DNA from: Legionellales bacterium
Lineage (GTDB): Bacteria > Pseudomonadota > Gammaproteobacteria > UBA1113
NCBI GenBank assembly: GCA_002707205.1
Contig: PAMH01000019.1
Location: 1-50,392, forward strand
Length of the DNA stretch: 50,392 nucleotides
Reading direction: 5' to 3'
Made by a program: the position numbers and the translations under genes
Shown: one piece after another, positions 1 to 9,700 of the stretch
How positions within the stretch are numbered: the stretch's first letter is position 1
Layout: each line of letters opens with the position of its first letter
Notes under the pieces: model-generated
Database searches by the model: none
What the model was told of the DNA's origin: nothing
The model's input: the letters and a program-made list of their open reading frames with translations, nothing else

Positions 1-3000
1 ATAGAAATTGATCGACAAACTGATCCTGTTGTTATTGAGGATTTAAAAAAGTCTATCATGCATATTTTACATGATGTTGAACTTGCCGTTGATGATTGGC
101 AAAAAATTTGTACTAAGGTTAAAGAAATTATTCATTCACTAGAAACTCATCCACCAGCTATTGACCCGGCTGAAATTCAAGAAAGTATTGCATTTTTAAA
201 TTGGTTATTATCAGATCATTTTATTTTTCTTGGTTATAGAGATTATCAGCTTGATAAAGAGAATGGTGATATTGCACTTCGTGTCGTTGATGGTTCTGGT
301 TTGGGTGTTTTGCGTGATAGCAAGCCGGGCAAAATTTCAAAGCATTTTTCAGAGATGCCACCAGAGGCAAGGACTGAAGCGCTTTCTAAACATATGTTAA
401 TCATTTCAAAATCAAGCTTTGAGTCTCGCGTTCATCGAGCAGTTAAAAATGATTTAATCGGCATTAAAGTATTTGATGAACAAGGTAATGTTATTGGTGA
501 GCATCGCATTCTCGGTTTATATACCTCTACAGCTTATAATAGCCGCCCTTATTCCATTCCAGTTTTACGTGAGAAAGTTAAAGAGGTTATGACAAAATCT
601 AAACTTTCAGCAACAGGGCATGCTGGAAAAGCATTATTAAATATTCTTGAAAATTTACCACGTGATGACTTATTTCAAGCAAGTACAGATGAATTATTAG
701 ATTTATCTATGGGTATTTTGCACTTGCAAGAACGACGTGTTATTCGTTTATTTGTTCGTAAAGATATTTATAATCGTTTTGTTTCATGTTTGGTATATGT
801 ACCAAAAGACAGATACAGCACTGACTTGCGTTATGAGATTCAAGATATTTTGAAAAAAGCATTTCATGCAGATGAGATTCATTATAATACTTTAATCGGA
901 GAGTCAGTACTTGCGCGTATTCATTTTATGATTAAAATTAATCAGAAAAATCCGATTAATTATGATGTGAAAGCTATTGAGCAAGATATTATTGACGTTG
1001 CGCGTCTATGGCGTGAAGACTTAAAAGAAGCTTTAGTTGACTTTTACAACGAAGCCCGTGGCATTGAGTTAAATGCACTTTACGAGCGAGCCTTTCCAGC
1101 AGGATATAGAGAATCCTTTACCGTACGCAATGCAGTTTATGATATTGAACATATTGAAACGTTGAAAGACGAAAATGATTTGGCGATGTCATTTTTTAGG
1201 CCGATTGAAGCCACAAATAACACTGTGAGATTAAAGTTATTTCGTATAGGCCGTTCGGTGCCTTTATCTGATACTTTACCTATTCTTGAAAATATGGGAT
1301 TGCGTGTCATTAGCGAAGAACCTTATAAAATTTGTCGTGCAGACTTGCCTTGTGTCTGGATTAATGATTTTTGTATGGAGTCGCTGGGACATCAAGCATT
1401 TCAAATTGATGAAATTAGAGAAAAGTTTCAAGAAGGATTTTTACGTGTTTGGAATGGTGATGCAGCCAAAGATAAATTTAATCGATTAATTCTTGCAGCA
1501 AAGCTAGATTGGAAAGAAATCAATTTGCTGCGTACATATGCTCGATATTTAAAACAAATTAAATTTACTTTTAGTCAAAATTATATTGCTACAACATTCA
1601 GTAAGCATCCTGAATTAACTAAATTACTTATTCAATTATTTAAATCAAGATTCCAACCTGATTTTGATGATAATCGTGAGCAAAAAAGCGCAAGTATTTT
1701 AAGTGAAATTAATGCGGGGCTAGAATCAGTTTCAAATTTGGATGAAGATAAAATTATTCGTCGATTTGCTGATTTAATACAAGCAACATTGAGAACTAAT
1801 TATTTTCAAACTATTGCAGATAATGAGCAAAAAAATTATTTATCACTTAAATTTTCTTCTGCACTGATTCCAGATATGCCTTTGCCAAGACCTGAATACG
1901 AAGTTTGGGTATATGCTGCACGAGTAGAAGGTGTACACTTGCGAAGTTCCAAGGTTGCTCGTGGTGGGTTACGTTGGTCAGATAGACCTGAAGATTTTAG
2001 AACAGAAATTTTAGGTTTAATGAAAGCACAAAAAGTTAAAAATGCTGTGATTGTACCATCAGGTGCAAAAGGCGGATTTGTCCCCAAACAGTTACCTGAT
2101 AGCAGTGACCGTGATGCTTATATGCAAGAAGCTATTGCCAGTTATAAAATGTTTATTAGTGGTTTATTAGATTTAGCTGATAATATTATTGATGGTGAAA
2201 TTATAAAGCCCCAAGGTGTTGTGTGTCATGATGGTGATGATCCTTATTGGGTTGTTGCCGCAGATAAAGGCACGGCAACTTTTTCCAATTATGCTAATGA
2301 AGTTGCTGCTGAATATGGATTTTGGTTAGACGATGCTTTTGCCTCAGGCGGTAATACCGGTTATGACCATAAAAAAATGGGGATTACTGCACGTGGTGCA
2401 TGGGAATCAACGAAACGACATTTCAGAGAAATAGGGTTAAATACACAAACTGAAAATTTTACAGTTATTGGTATTGGAGATATGGCTGGTGATGTTTTTG
2501 GTAATGGTATGCTGCTTTCAGAACATATTCAGTTAGTTGCTGCATTGAATCACTTACATATTTTTATTGACCCCAATCCTGATGCAACGGTAAGTTATGC
2601 AGAAAGACATCGTCTATTTCATTTACCTCGTTCAAGCTGGGAAGATTACAATCCTACACTAATATCAGCTGGCGGTGGCGTGTTTAGCCGAAAAGCTAAA
2701 TTTATAGAAATCTCTCCCGAGATGAAAGCGCGTTTTAATATCGCTCAAGATAGACTTGAGCCTAATCAGCTCATTCGTCATATTTTGATGTCAGATGTGG
2801 ATATGCTTTGGAACGGAGGCATCGGTACTTTCGTTAAAGGAACACATGAATTAAATGAACATGTTGGCGATAAAGCAAATGATGTAATACGTGTCAACGG
2901 TAATGAATTGAATTGCAAAGTTGTTGTTGAAGGAGGAAATCTTGGTTTAACACAATTAGGTCGTGTCGAGTATTCATTAAATGGAGGTCATATCTATACT

Positions 3001-4374
3001 GACTTTATTGATAATTCTGCAGGTGTTGATTGTTCGGATCATGAGGTCAATTTAAAAATCTTATTAAATAAAATTGTAGCTAACAAAGCAATGAATATTG
3101 AAGAGCGTAACAAATTATTAGCGCATATGACAGATGATGTTGCTAAGTTAGTTCTAAAAAATAATTATTGGCAAACACAAGCCGTGAGTATTGCATTACG
3201 ACAAGCCTACAAAAATCATGATTTATATGTACGTTTTATCCATCTGCTTGAGAAAAATTGTGATTTAAATCGTACAATAGAATTTTTACCAGATGATAAA
3301 GTTTTACAAGAGAGAAAAGGTCGGGGGCAAAGTTTAACTTCTCCTGAGATTTGTGTTCTATTAGCTTATAGTAAAATTTTATTGAAAGCTGAAATTTTAA
3401 GCTCTAATGTGCCTGAAGATGCTTATTTATCACGCGTGATTAATACAGCATTTCCTGAAATTATTCGAGAAAAATATCATGACTATATGATTAACCATAG
3501 TTTACGCCGTGATATTATTGCGACCCAATTAGCTAATGTCATTATTAATAAAATGGGTATTACTTATATTACGCGTGTGCAAGAAGAAACTGGCGCTTCA
3601 ATTGATAATATTGTAAGAGCATATGCAATAGCACATGAGATTTTTAATGTGGGTGATTTATGGGAGTCTGTAGAAGCCTTAGATTATCAGGTGAGTACTA
3701 ATTTACAAATTGATATGATGCTTGCTGTTAGTCGTTTAGTTAGACGCGCTACTCGATGGTTATTACGCAATCATCGTGATTTATCAGACATACAATCAGT
3801 GGTAGAGTTATACGCGGATGGGGTTTCACAGCTTGAAGATAATTTGCATTTATTATTACGTGGAACAGCAAAAGAATATTTTGAAGACCACATGAATTTT
3901 TATGTTGAGGGCGGAGTTTCTGAAGATATTGCAAAACGTATTGCTGCAAGCACTGCAAAATTTTCAGTGCTCGATATTATTTCTGCAAGTCATGAGCATA
4001 ATCTAGATCCGCGAACTTACGCACAAATTTATTTTGCACTAGGTTATCAATTAGAACTTGGTTGGCTACGAGCAAATATTACAGGGCAAACAGAAGAAAA
4101 TCACTGGGATGCCTTAGCTAAAGCAGCTTTACGCGATGATGTTGATTGGCAACAACGCTTATTAACAGTCAATACAATGTTATTATATCCTGAGATAGAA
4201 AATATTGATTCAGCAGTGATGCAATGGATTGAAACACATCAACATTTAGTTGATAGATGGAAAGCGATGATCATTGAGTTACGTAGTTCAAATACCATTG
4301 AATTTGTTAAGTATGCTGTGGCAGTTCGTGAGTTATTGGATTTAACACAGGCAAGTAATCAGAGTTTGCAATAA
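1..4374 (+). CDS. gdhB: NAD-specific glutamate dehydrogenase, large type (5' end outside window)
   Basis: This enzyme converts glutamate to 2-oxoglutarate and ammonia with NAD+, feeding amino-acid carbon into the TCA cycle in the cytoplasm. The frame is open to base 1, and the residues before the first in-frame ATG (base 58) continue the family pattern (EIDRQTDP...), so the start lies upstream; 1457 residues are visible, whereas this family is usually about 1600. The dehydrogenase core carries RGGLRWSDRPEDFR near visible residue 654 and the Lys-containing PSGAKGGF near 686, followed by the Rossmann-type part (GIGDMAGDVFGNGML, then VVEGGNLGLTQLGR). The long N- and C-terminal extensions are typical of the large, allosteric form. 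It ends before a 444-base gap with a nested hairpin and reads in the same direction as the next two genes. The family call is secure. Confidence 0.95.
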   Translation: MEIDRQTDPVVIEDLKKSIMHILHDVELAVDDWQKICTKVKEIIHSLETHPPAIDPAEIQESIAFLNWLLSDHFIFLGYRDYQLDKENGDIALRVVDGSGLGVLRDSKPGKISKHFSEMPPEARTEALSKHMLIISKSSFESRVHRAVKNDLIGIKVFDEQGNVIGEHRILGLYTSTAYNSRPYSIPVLREKVKEVMTKSKLSATGHAGKALLNILENLPRDDLFQASTDELLDLSMGILHLQERRVIRLFVRKDIYNRFVSCLVYVPKDRYSTDLRYEIQDILKKAFHADEIHYNTLIGESVLARIHFMIKINQKNPINYDVKAIEQDIIDVARLWREDLKEALVDFYNEARGIELNALYERAFPAGYRESFTVRNAVYDIEHIETLKDENDLAMSFFRPIEATNNTVRLKLFRIGRSVPLSDTLPILENMGLRVISEEPYKICRADLPCVWINDFCMESLGHQAFQIDEIREKFQEGFLRVWNGDAAKDKFNRLILAAKLDWKEINLLRTYARYLKQIKFTFSQNYIATTFSKHPELTKLLIQLFKSRFQPDFDDNREQKSASILSEINAGLESVSNLDEDKIIRRFADLIQATLRTNYFQTIADNEQKNYLSLKFSSALIPDMPLPRPEYEVWVYAARVEGVHLRSSKVARGGLRWSDRPEDFRTEILGLMKAQKVKNAVIVPSGAKGGFVPKQLPDSSDRDAYMQEAIASYKMFISGLLDLADNIIDGEIIKPQGVVCHDGDDPYWVVAADKGTATFSNYANEVAAEYGFWLDDAFASGGNTGYDHKKMGITARGAWESTKRHFREIGLNTQTENFTVIGIGDMAGDVFGNGMLLSEHIQLVAALNHLHIFIDPNPDATVSYAERHRLFHLPRSSWEDYNPTLISAGGGVFSRKAKFIEISPEMKARFNIAQDRLEPNQLIRHILMSDVDMLWNGGIGTFVKGTHELNEHVGDKANDVIRVNGNELNCKVVVEGGNLGLTQLGRVEYSLNGGHIYTDFIDNSAGVDCSDHEVNLKILLNKIVANKAMNIEERNKLLAHMTDDVAKLVLKNNYWQTQAVSIALRQAYKNHDLYVRFIHLLEKNCDLNRTIEFLPDDKVLQERKGRGQSLTSPEICVLLAYSKILLKAEILSSNVPEDAYLSRVINTAFPEIIREKYHDYMINHSLRRDIIATQLANVIINKMGITYITRVQEETGASIDNIVRAYAIAHEIFNVGDLWESVEALDYQVSTNLQIDMMLAVSRLVRRATRWLLRNHRDLSDIQSVVELYADGVSQLEDNLHLLLRGTAKEYFEDHMNFYVEGGVSEDIAKRIAASTAKFSVLDIISASHEHNLDPRTYAQIYFALGYQLELGWLRANITGQTEENHWDALAKAALRDDVDWQQRLLTVNTMLLYPEIENIDSAVMQWIETHQHLVDRWKAMIIELRSSNTIEFVKYAVAVRELLDLTQASNQSLQ

Positions 4375-4380
4375 TTTTAA

Positions 4381-4487
4381 AGCCGGTTATATTCTGTGAA
4401 TAATCTCATATGAATATGCTTATTATTATGCTGGAAATGGTTTGGGTTCATACCCAAACCGACATAACCGGCTGTGAAAATTTTTTT
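4381..4487 (+). terminator. nested inverted repeat / probable terminator after the glutamate dehydrogenase gene
   Basis: AGCCGGTTAT at 4381-4390 is exactly complementary to ATAACCGGCT at 4464-4473. Inside this outer pair lies a separate perfect 9-bp hairpin, GGTTTGGGT (4439-4447) and ACCCAAACC (4452-4460), with a 4-base loop. A run of T follows a few bases after the outer arm (about 4481-4487). It starts 7 bases after the gene's stop codon, so termination is the likely role. The spacing of the T-run is longer than in a textbook terminator. Confidence 0.5.
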
Positions 4488-4818
4488 ATGTTTTATAGAT
4501 TATTGTGCAGCATCTAATCTTCAATATTTAATTCCAAGCACAAACTGTGAGGTACCATAAGAACTGTTCAAATATTTATCTGTTGAGTTAAGTCTCGAGT
4601 GACTGATTATTTATGAAACAAACATGACTTAATATCTCAGTAAGCTTGAAGTCTGTTTACTCTATGTTTGTTACTAGATTCGACTACCAAAATATTCATA
4701 TTATGCTTTACTTAATAAAAGGATAATTTTTATTAAAGGATGATAAACTGAATCTGTTTTGGTTGGTTTAATATCCCAGTGGTTTACAGGTTCACATAAT
4801 TGATGACGAGGATAAATT
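4488..4818. other. gene-free stretch before the hydrolase gene
   Basis: This is the remainder of a 444-base gap. No open frame or RNA gene was recognised. It contains a 9-bp inverted repeat, AACAAACAT (4617-4625) and ATGTTTGTT (4664-4672), and two similar blocks, taatatctcag near 4630 and taatatcccag near 4771. No convincing promoter with standard spacing was found, although the promoter of the downstream gene should lie here. Confidence 0.4.
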
Positions 4819-5724
4819 ATGAGAGAAAATGTAATACCCAGTACATGTGATTGTCCATCTGCGTTTATCCACACAAATGAGGGCTATCAACTACACTACT
4901 TGCATGCGGGGCAAACATCAAACTTACCCGTGGTTTTCTTACATGGCGTGCCAACTTATAGCTACACATGGCGTAATATCATTCCTCATCTATCCTCAAG
5001 CTGTTATTGTATTGCCCTTGATTTACTAGGGTTTGGTTTCTCTGATAAACCAGATATTCAGTACGATTTAAAGACTTATCAAAATATATTTGAGCAATTC
5101 ATTGAAAAATTAAATTTAGATAAAATGATTTTGGTCATGCATGGTTTTGGTTCAGTTATTGGCTTTGATTATGCGGTTAAGCATCCCGAAAAGGTTAAGG
5201 GAATCGCTTTTATGGAATCCCACTTACGTGCAACGACGAAATTAAATGACTTATCGTTACCAGTTCAAGAAATTATTATGTCACATAAACAAAATGATCC
5301 CAATATCTTGAAAGAAAAAATATTACAAGAGAATATCTATATAGAAAAAATTTTACCAGCAGGGGTTTTACGTCAGCTAACTGAAACAGAAATGGATTAT
5401 TATCGTAAGCCATTTCCGACACCCGCTTCAAGGAAAGCCATTTGGGATTTTGTTGCATTAACGCCTTATCTTAACAATGATGAAGCAATTATAGATTGTA
5501 TTAATCAATATTCTGAAAAATTAACAAAAAGCCATATGCCTAAATTAATGTTATATGCATTACCTGGTTTTATTGGCACAATGTCTTCTGTACAGTGGGC
5601 AAAGGCACATTTGCCTAATGTAAAATTAGCTGATATTGGCGAAGCGTTACATATACCACAAGAGACACAACCACAAGCCATTGGGCAAGCACTACGAGAG
5701 TGGATGAACGAATATGTTACTTAA
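4819..5724 (+). CDS. alpha/beta hydrolase of the haloalkane dehalogenase family with the nucleophile missing
   Basis: The 301-residue length and several blocks match haloalkane dehalogenases: LHGVPTYSYTWRNIIPHL (41-58), the DLLGFGFSDKP segment (68-78) and the histidine block GEALHIPQE with His278. In active enzymes the nucleophile elbow reads H-D-W-G, where Asp attacks carbon and Trp holds the halide. Here residues 108-111 read H-G-F-G, so Gly109 occupies the nucleophile position, and the halide-binding Asn of HGNPT is Val44. There is no Ser, Cys or Asp to replace it. Dehalogenase or esterase activity is therefore doubtful; a binding or otherwise diverged role is possible. The start has a GAGG ribosome site 8-10 bases upstream. 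No signal peptide is seen, so it is probably cytoplasmic. Function unknown. Confidence 0.8.
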   Translation: MRENVIPSTCDCPSAFIHTNEGYQLHYLHAGQTSNLPVVFLHGVPTYSYTWRNIIPHLSSSCYCIALDLLGFGFSDKPDIQYDLKTYQNIFEQFIEKLNLDKMILVMHGFGSVIGFDYAVKHPEKVKGIAFMESHLRATTKLNDLSLPVQEIIMSHKQNDPNILKEKILQENIYIEKILPAGVLRQLTETEMDYYRKPFPTPASRKAIWDFVALTPYLNNDEAIIDCINQYSEKLTKSHMPKLMLYALPGFIGTMSSVQWAKAHLPNVKLADIGEALHIPQETQPQAIGQALREWMNEYVT

Positions 5725-5786
5725 CATGAACTTACGCTAGTGAAATTAGTCTAAACTCTTAGGGAAAGCCTAGATTTGGTGCTGCT

Positions 5787-8255
5787 ATGTTAAATGTGAA
5801 AATTTATCAAGATAGTCATTTGCAGAAGAATGTAAGTATTGCTTCTGGGGAGGGGATCGATAGCGAAAATGGTTTACGTTTTATTTTAGACGTATCTCCC
5901 GAGAGTCTTGCAAAAGTTGATGATGACCTTTTAATCTTGATGAAGGATGGTAATAAGTATTGGTTAAAAGATTTTTTTAATTCAGTTAAAGCACACGCCC
6001 AAGAAGCATCAATTGAAATCAACAACACAGTATATTATCCGCCCGATTTTTTAGATACGCTTGAAATTCCAATTATAAGCAATACGGCACCTGACTTGGA
6101 TAGAAGCCCTATACCACTTAGTCATGAAAGAATAGCATCTATTTACAACACGCCTGAAAGTAAGCATGCTGAGATAGACCAAACTGAAGATAGCCTTATT
6201 TTAACTTTTCAAACACAACAGACAGGATTTCCTCTACCAATATCTACAATACCTGCTTCGCCTGAACCTGCCGCTCTGTTACCCAGTTTGGCCATTGCAG
6301 GGAGTGTTAACAACGAACAACTTATTTCGGAGGTTTTGCTTTTACAAACTTCAACAAATAGCATTACGATATATCAATTAAAGATTGAGGGGACTGAGGG
6401 CAATTTAGTTCCAATTGATGTTATATCAGGCTATGGTTCTGGCCCACCTCAAGGAGATATTAATTTAATTGGAGAAAAACTCTATATTCTGCTAACCGAC
6501 ACTAGAAATTTAATTAGCTACAATTTGAAAACAGGTCAGATTGAAGAGTTGGTCATGGATGGCAGTATGCCAAGTTCGCAACAAGTTATGATCTACGAAT
6601 TAAATGGCGTTGAAGTTTTATTAGCTGCAAGTAATAATCTGGACACTATTTCTGCTTACCGAACCTCAGATCTAGAACAAGGAAATAGTTCACCGTTTCA
6701 AGTCTTTGGTCCATTCACTTTTTTAGATGGAACCGGCACATTAAACATTGCAGGCGGGGATTTAACCGTAGATAATTTTGGACAGGTTTATTTATCTTCT
6801 AGTCTTGATGGCGCCTTGATTAAGCTGGATTTAGATAGCAATACGGCCATAGTCCTCAATGATCGCACGTCGGAATTTAGTAGTTTATTTTTTGATTTAA
6901 AAACGCAATCATTTTATACACCGGCATCAGCTTTAATTTCACCAATACTGCGTTCGGACAATACAGGAGCTAGTTTACCCTCTGTAAATACAACCTTAGA
7001 TGGCATGCCCTATGCATTTAGAGCGGGAGATACTGGTGATGTGTTATTTATTCAGTACACTTTACCTATCAGTATAGAAGTTACTGTTGGCGCTGCAGGT
7101 AATGAAAAAATAGCAGGATTTACATTATCAGTTGACAGTTTAATGCGTATAGATGGCATGCAATTATCGTTTCAAGGTAATTTATTGGTGGATAATTCAG
7201 TGATAACGGTGACAACAAATCTTGGCCAGAGTTATGCTTTAGTCAGTTATGATGACACTTCGCAAAGTTGGACATTTAACTTTCTTGTTGATGCTGGCGG
7301 TAATGTTAATTTAAGTGCAAATAATGGGTTAGTTAGCATTAATACGGATGACTTTACCTTTCAAATTCCAGCCAGTCAAAATAATAACTTCGCCTTTAAT
7401 TTTACAGCATTTGGTACAACAAATAATTCAGATACTATTATTTTACAGCAAACTGAATCAATTCCAGTTGTTATTGATATTGCGCCAGTAACCGTTGACT
7501 CTAGTGTTGTTTTTAATGAAAACACAGCTTATATCTTCTCTGCAACGGATTTTCCTTTTTCTGATCAAGATGCAAGTGATAGTCTACAAGCGATTCGTAT
7601 TGAAAGTTTACCTGCAGAAGGTTCGCTTGAGTTTTATACTGATGGAGCATGGTACGCTGTATCAATAAACGATGTATTGACGTTAACACAGTTAAATGCG
7701 GGTGAGTTTCGTTACGTGTTATCAACGGGACAAGCGGATGCGATGCCAAGTTTTAATTTTACAGTCTCTGATGGGTTTAAATGGAGCAATGAAGCCAGCA
7801 TGACACTTGATATAACGCCTGTTGATCAAGTGTTAGTAGGAACTTCCGGTAATGATGATTTAGTGGGTGGATTTGGTGACGATTTACTTAATGCTGGTGA
7901 TGGGAATGATACCTTAATTGGTGGAAACGGTATTGATACATTTTTATGGGAGTCATCTGATACATTAACGCAAGTCCCCACTGATCATATAGTTGATTTT
8001 GATGTTACTTTAGGAAGTGGTGATATTATTAATATTGCTGATTTATTAGTTGGAGAAGAAAGTAATCCTCTAGAAAATTATTTATCTTTTGCTTATGATG
8101 GCACAGATACCACAATTACAGTTCGCGCAAATGGCACTGACATAGCGCAGCGTATTGTGCTTGATAATATTGATATAACAAATAATAATACACTGAGCGA
8201 TAATGATATTATTACTAATTTATTGAATAATAATCAATTAGTAATTGATACATAG
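5787..8255 (+). CDS. large RTX-type surface/secreted protein (type I secretion, BapA-like ends)
   Basis: This is an 822-residue acidic, Ser/Thr/Asn-rich protein with very few cysteines. The N-terminal ~100 residues resemble the prefix domain of BapA-type adhesins. Residues ~175-430 look like beta-propeller-type repeats. Residues ~560-680 form a cadherin-like/T1SS repeat (NENTAY...FSDQDASD...FTVSDG). Near residues 684-722 there are glycine-Asp calcium nonapeptides (GGFGDDLLNAGDGNDTLIGG), followed by a C-terminal domain of the type I secretion target class (IVDFD...GDIINIADLL). There is no Sec signal, as expected for type I export. No ABC/HlyD/TolC exporter genes lie nearby. ATG 5787 is the only possible start in this frame after the stop codon at 5760; a good ribosome site is absent (AGGGAAAG lies 18 bases upstream). 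Probably a calcium-dependent adhesin or biofilm protein; the ligand is unknown. Confidence 0.8.
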   Translation: MLNVKIYQDSHLQKNVSIASGEGIDSENGLRFILDVSPESLAKVDDDLLILMKDGNKYWLKDFFNSVKAHAQEASIEINNTVYYPPDFLDTLEIPIISNTAPDLDRSPIPLSHERIASIYNTPESKHAEIDQTEDSLILTFQTQQTGFPLPISTIPASPEPAALLPSLAIAGSVNNEQLISEVLLLQTSTNSITIYQLKIEGTEGNLVPIDVISGYGSGPPQGDINLIGEKLYILLTDTRNLISYNLKTGQIEELVMDGSMPSSQQVMIYELNGVEVLLAASNNLDTISAYRTSDLEQGNSSPFQVFGPFTFLDGTGTLNIAGGDLTVDNFGQVYLSSSLDGALIKLDLDSNTAIVLNDRTSEFSSLFFDLKTQSFYTPASALISPILRSDNTGASLPSVNTTLDGMPYAFRAGDTGDVLFIQYTLPISIEVTVGAAGNEKIAGFTLSVDSLMRIDGMQLSFQGNLLVDNSVITVTTNLGQSYALVSYDDTSQSWTFNFLVDAGGNVNLSANNGLVSINTDDFTFQIPASQNNNFAFNFTAFGTTNNSDTIILQQTESIPVVIDIAPVTVDSSVVFNENTAYIFSATDFPFSDQDASDSLQAIRIESLPAEGSLEFYTDGAWYAVSINDVLTLTQLNAGEFRYVLSTGQADAMPSFNFTVSDGFKWSNEASMTLDITPVDQVLVGTSGNDDLVGGFGDDLLNAGDGNDTLIGGNGIDTFLWESSDTLTQVPTDHIVDFDVTLGSGDIINIADLLVGEESNPLENYLSFAYDGTDTTITVRANGTDIAQRIVLDNIDITNNNTLSDNDIITNLLNNNQLVIDT

Positions 8256-8370
8256 CCATAAGGCAATTAATTTTATTGGATGCTTTTATATGAATAACGA
8301 CGAATGACTATACTTTAAAATTTTCCTCTGTTGTTTATAGTATGTATTGCTATCGACTCTTTCTTATCCA

Positions 8371-9657
8371 TTAGTCATCAAGAAATACGTTATCGTCAAC
8401 TTTTTCCTCTCTAGCTAACTGCACTTTTTCAATTTTAGTAAATCGGCTACTAATTTTAGTTGCCGATTTTTTTACATCATCCACGTCATCGTTTGCTTGT
8501 TGGATATGCTTAGCTAGCTTTTCCATACGATCTTCAAAACGTGTAAAGTCTTTTGATAACATACCTAAATGTTTTTGAATAATATGCACTTGTTTTCTTG
8601 TAGCTACATCTTTTAAAACAGATCTTGCTGTCGTTAGAATAGCCATCATTGTTGTTGGTGAAACTAACCAAACTTTTGCTGCTTGTGCAAACTCAACTAA
8701 ATCATAATAGTGCGCATGCAAATCTGCAAAGATTGATTCAGCTGGTAAAAACATAATTGCGCCGTCAGAGGTTTCATCAGGAAGGATATATTTTTCACTA
8801 ATATCTTTAATGTGTTTACGTATATCTTGTTTGAAGTTTTGCTCTGATATTTTTTTATCACTTGTTGATAAATTGACATCTGTTAATTTTTTATAATTTT
8901 CTAGAGGAAATTTAGCATCGATAACGATATTGCCGGTTGGTTCTGGTAGTTTTAAAAGACAATCTGCACGTTTACCATTAGATAAAGTATGTTGTAATAT
9001 AAAAGCATCAGATGGCAAGACATTATGTAGTAAACCACTTAATTGTACTTCACCAAATGCGCCGCGTGAACGTTTATCATTTAACACTTCTTGTAAACTG
9101 ACAACATTGGTAGATAATTCAGTAATTTTTTTCTGCGCAGAGTCAATAATGGTTAATCGTTCAACAATTTTAGTAAATGTTTCAGAAGTTTTTTCAAAAC
9201 CATCATTTAAGCGTTTATCAACTTGGCCGCTAATCTCTAGTAGTTGTTTTTTTGTTTGTTGCGTTAATTGCGTAATATTCTCATTAAGAGATTGTGTATT
9301 TTGGGTCAATGTCAGATTGATTTGATGTCTTATATCTTGCATTTGCTGTAATAAAGTATCATGAATAGTTTTAATTTGAGTGGCCTGTGCTTCAGCTAAT
9401 TTATATTGTAATTGATGATGTTGCTCTGTTAATTGCTTTTCTAACTGAGACTTTAAGGCATGAATTTCAGTTGTACTTTGTTGTATTTCTTTGGTAATTT
9501 GATCATTTTTATGTTGAATATGATTCAACTCAATTTGCAATTGTGAAATCAATTGCTGCGAAGCTTGGGTAGATTTTAAAACAAAGAATAGTGTGCCAAA
9601 AATAAATAAACTGATTAATATTAATGCAGAAAAGCCAATTATTAGTATTGTTTCCAT
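8371..9657 (-). CDS. rmuC: DNA recombination protein RmuC
   Basis: RmuC is a membrane-anchored protein with a PD-(D/E)XK-like domain that limits inversions at short repeats; its biochemical activity is not well defined. The protein has an N-terminal membrane helix (residues 1-25 of the chosen start), a long Gln-rich coiled coil (about 30-200) and the RmuC domain, with KRADCLLKLPEP, VIDAKFPLENY and the block AMMFLPAESIFADL. I place the start at the ATG at 9657 (METILIIGF). The frame is open to 9807, but the longer form would add 50 cysteine-rich residues and run into the divergent gene at 9701. At 428 residues it has normal family length. It is transcribed away from the HolD/UDG-like gene. Confidence 0.9.
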   Translation of the reverse strand: METILIIGFSALILISLFIFGTLFFVLKSTQASQQLISQLQIELNHIQHKNDQITKEIQQSTTEIHALKSQLEKQLTEQHHQLQYKLAEAQATQIKTIHDTLLQQMQDIRHQINLTLTQNTQSLNENITQLTQQTKKQLLEISGQVDKRLNDGFEKTSETFTKIVERLTIIDSAQKKITELSTNVVSLQEVLNDKRSRGAFGEVQLSGLLHNVLPSDAFILQHTLSNGKRADCLLKLPEPTGNIVIDAKFPLENYKKLTDVNLSTSDKKISEQNFKQDIRKHIKDISEKYILPDETSDGAIMFLPAESIFADLHAHYYDLVEFAQAAKVWLVSPTTMMAILTTARSVLKDVATRKQVHIIQKHLGMLSKDFTRFEDRMEKLAKHIQQANDDVDDVKKSATKISSRFTKIEKVQLAREEKVDDNVFLDD

Positions 9658-9700
9658 AAGTTCTTTTACCTTGACGTAATATTTAGTTATCATAACTGAA

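Noticed and set aside
1286-3958. Open frames inside the glutamate dehydrogenase gene (1286-1489 plus, 1836-2087 and 3749-3958 minus)
   Set aside because: They lie entirely within a gene whose frame is strongly supported, have no ribosome sites and show no family features.
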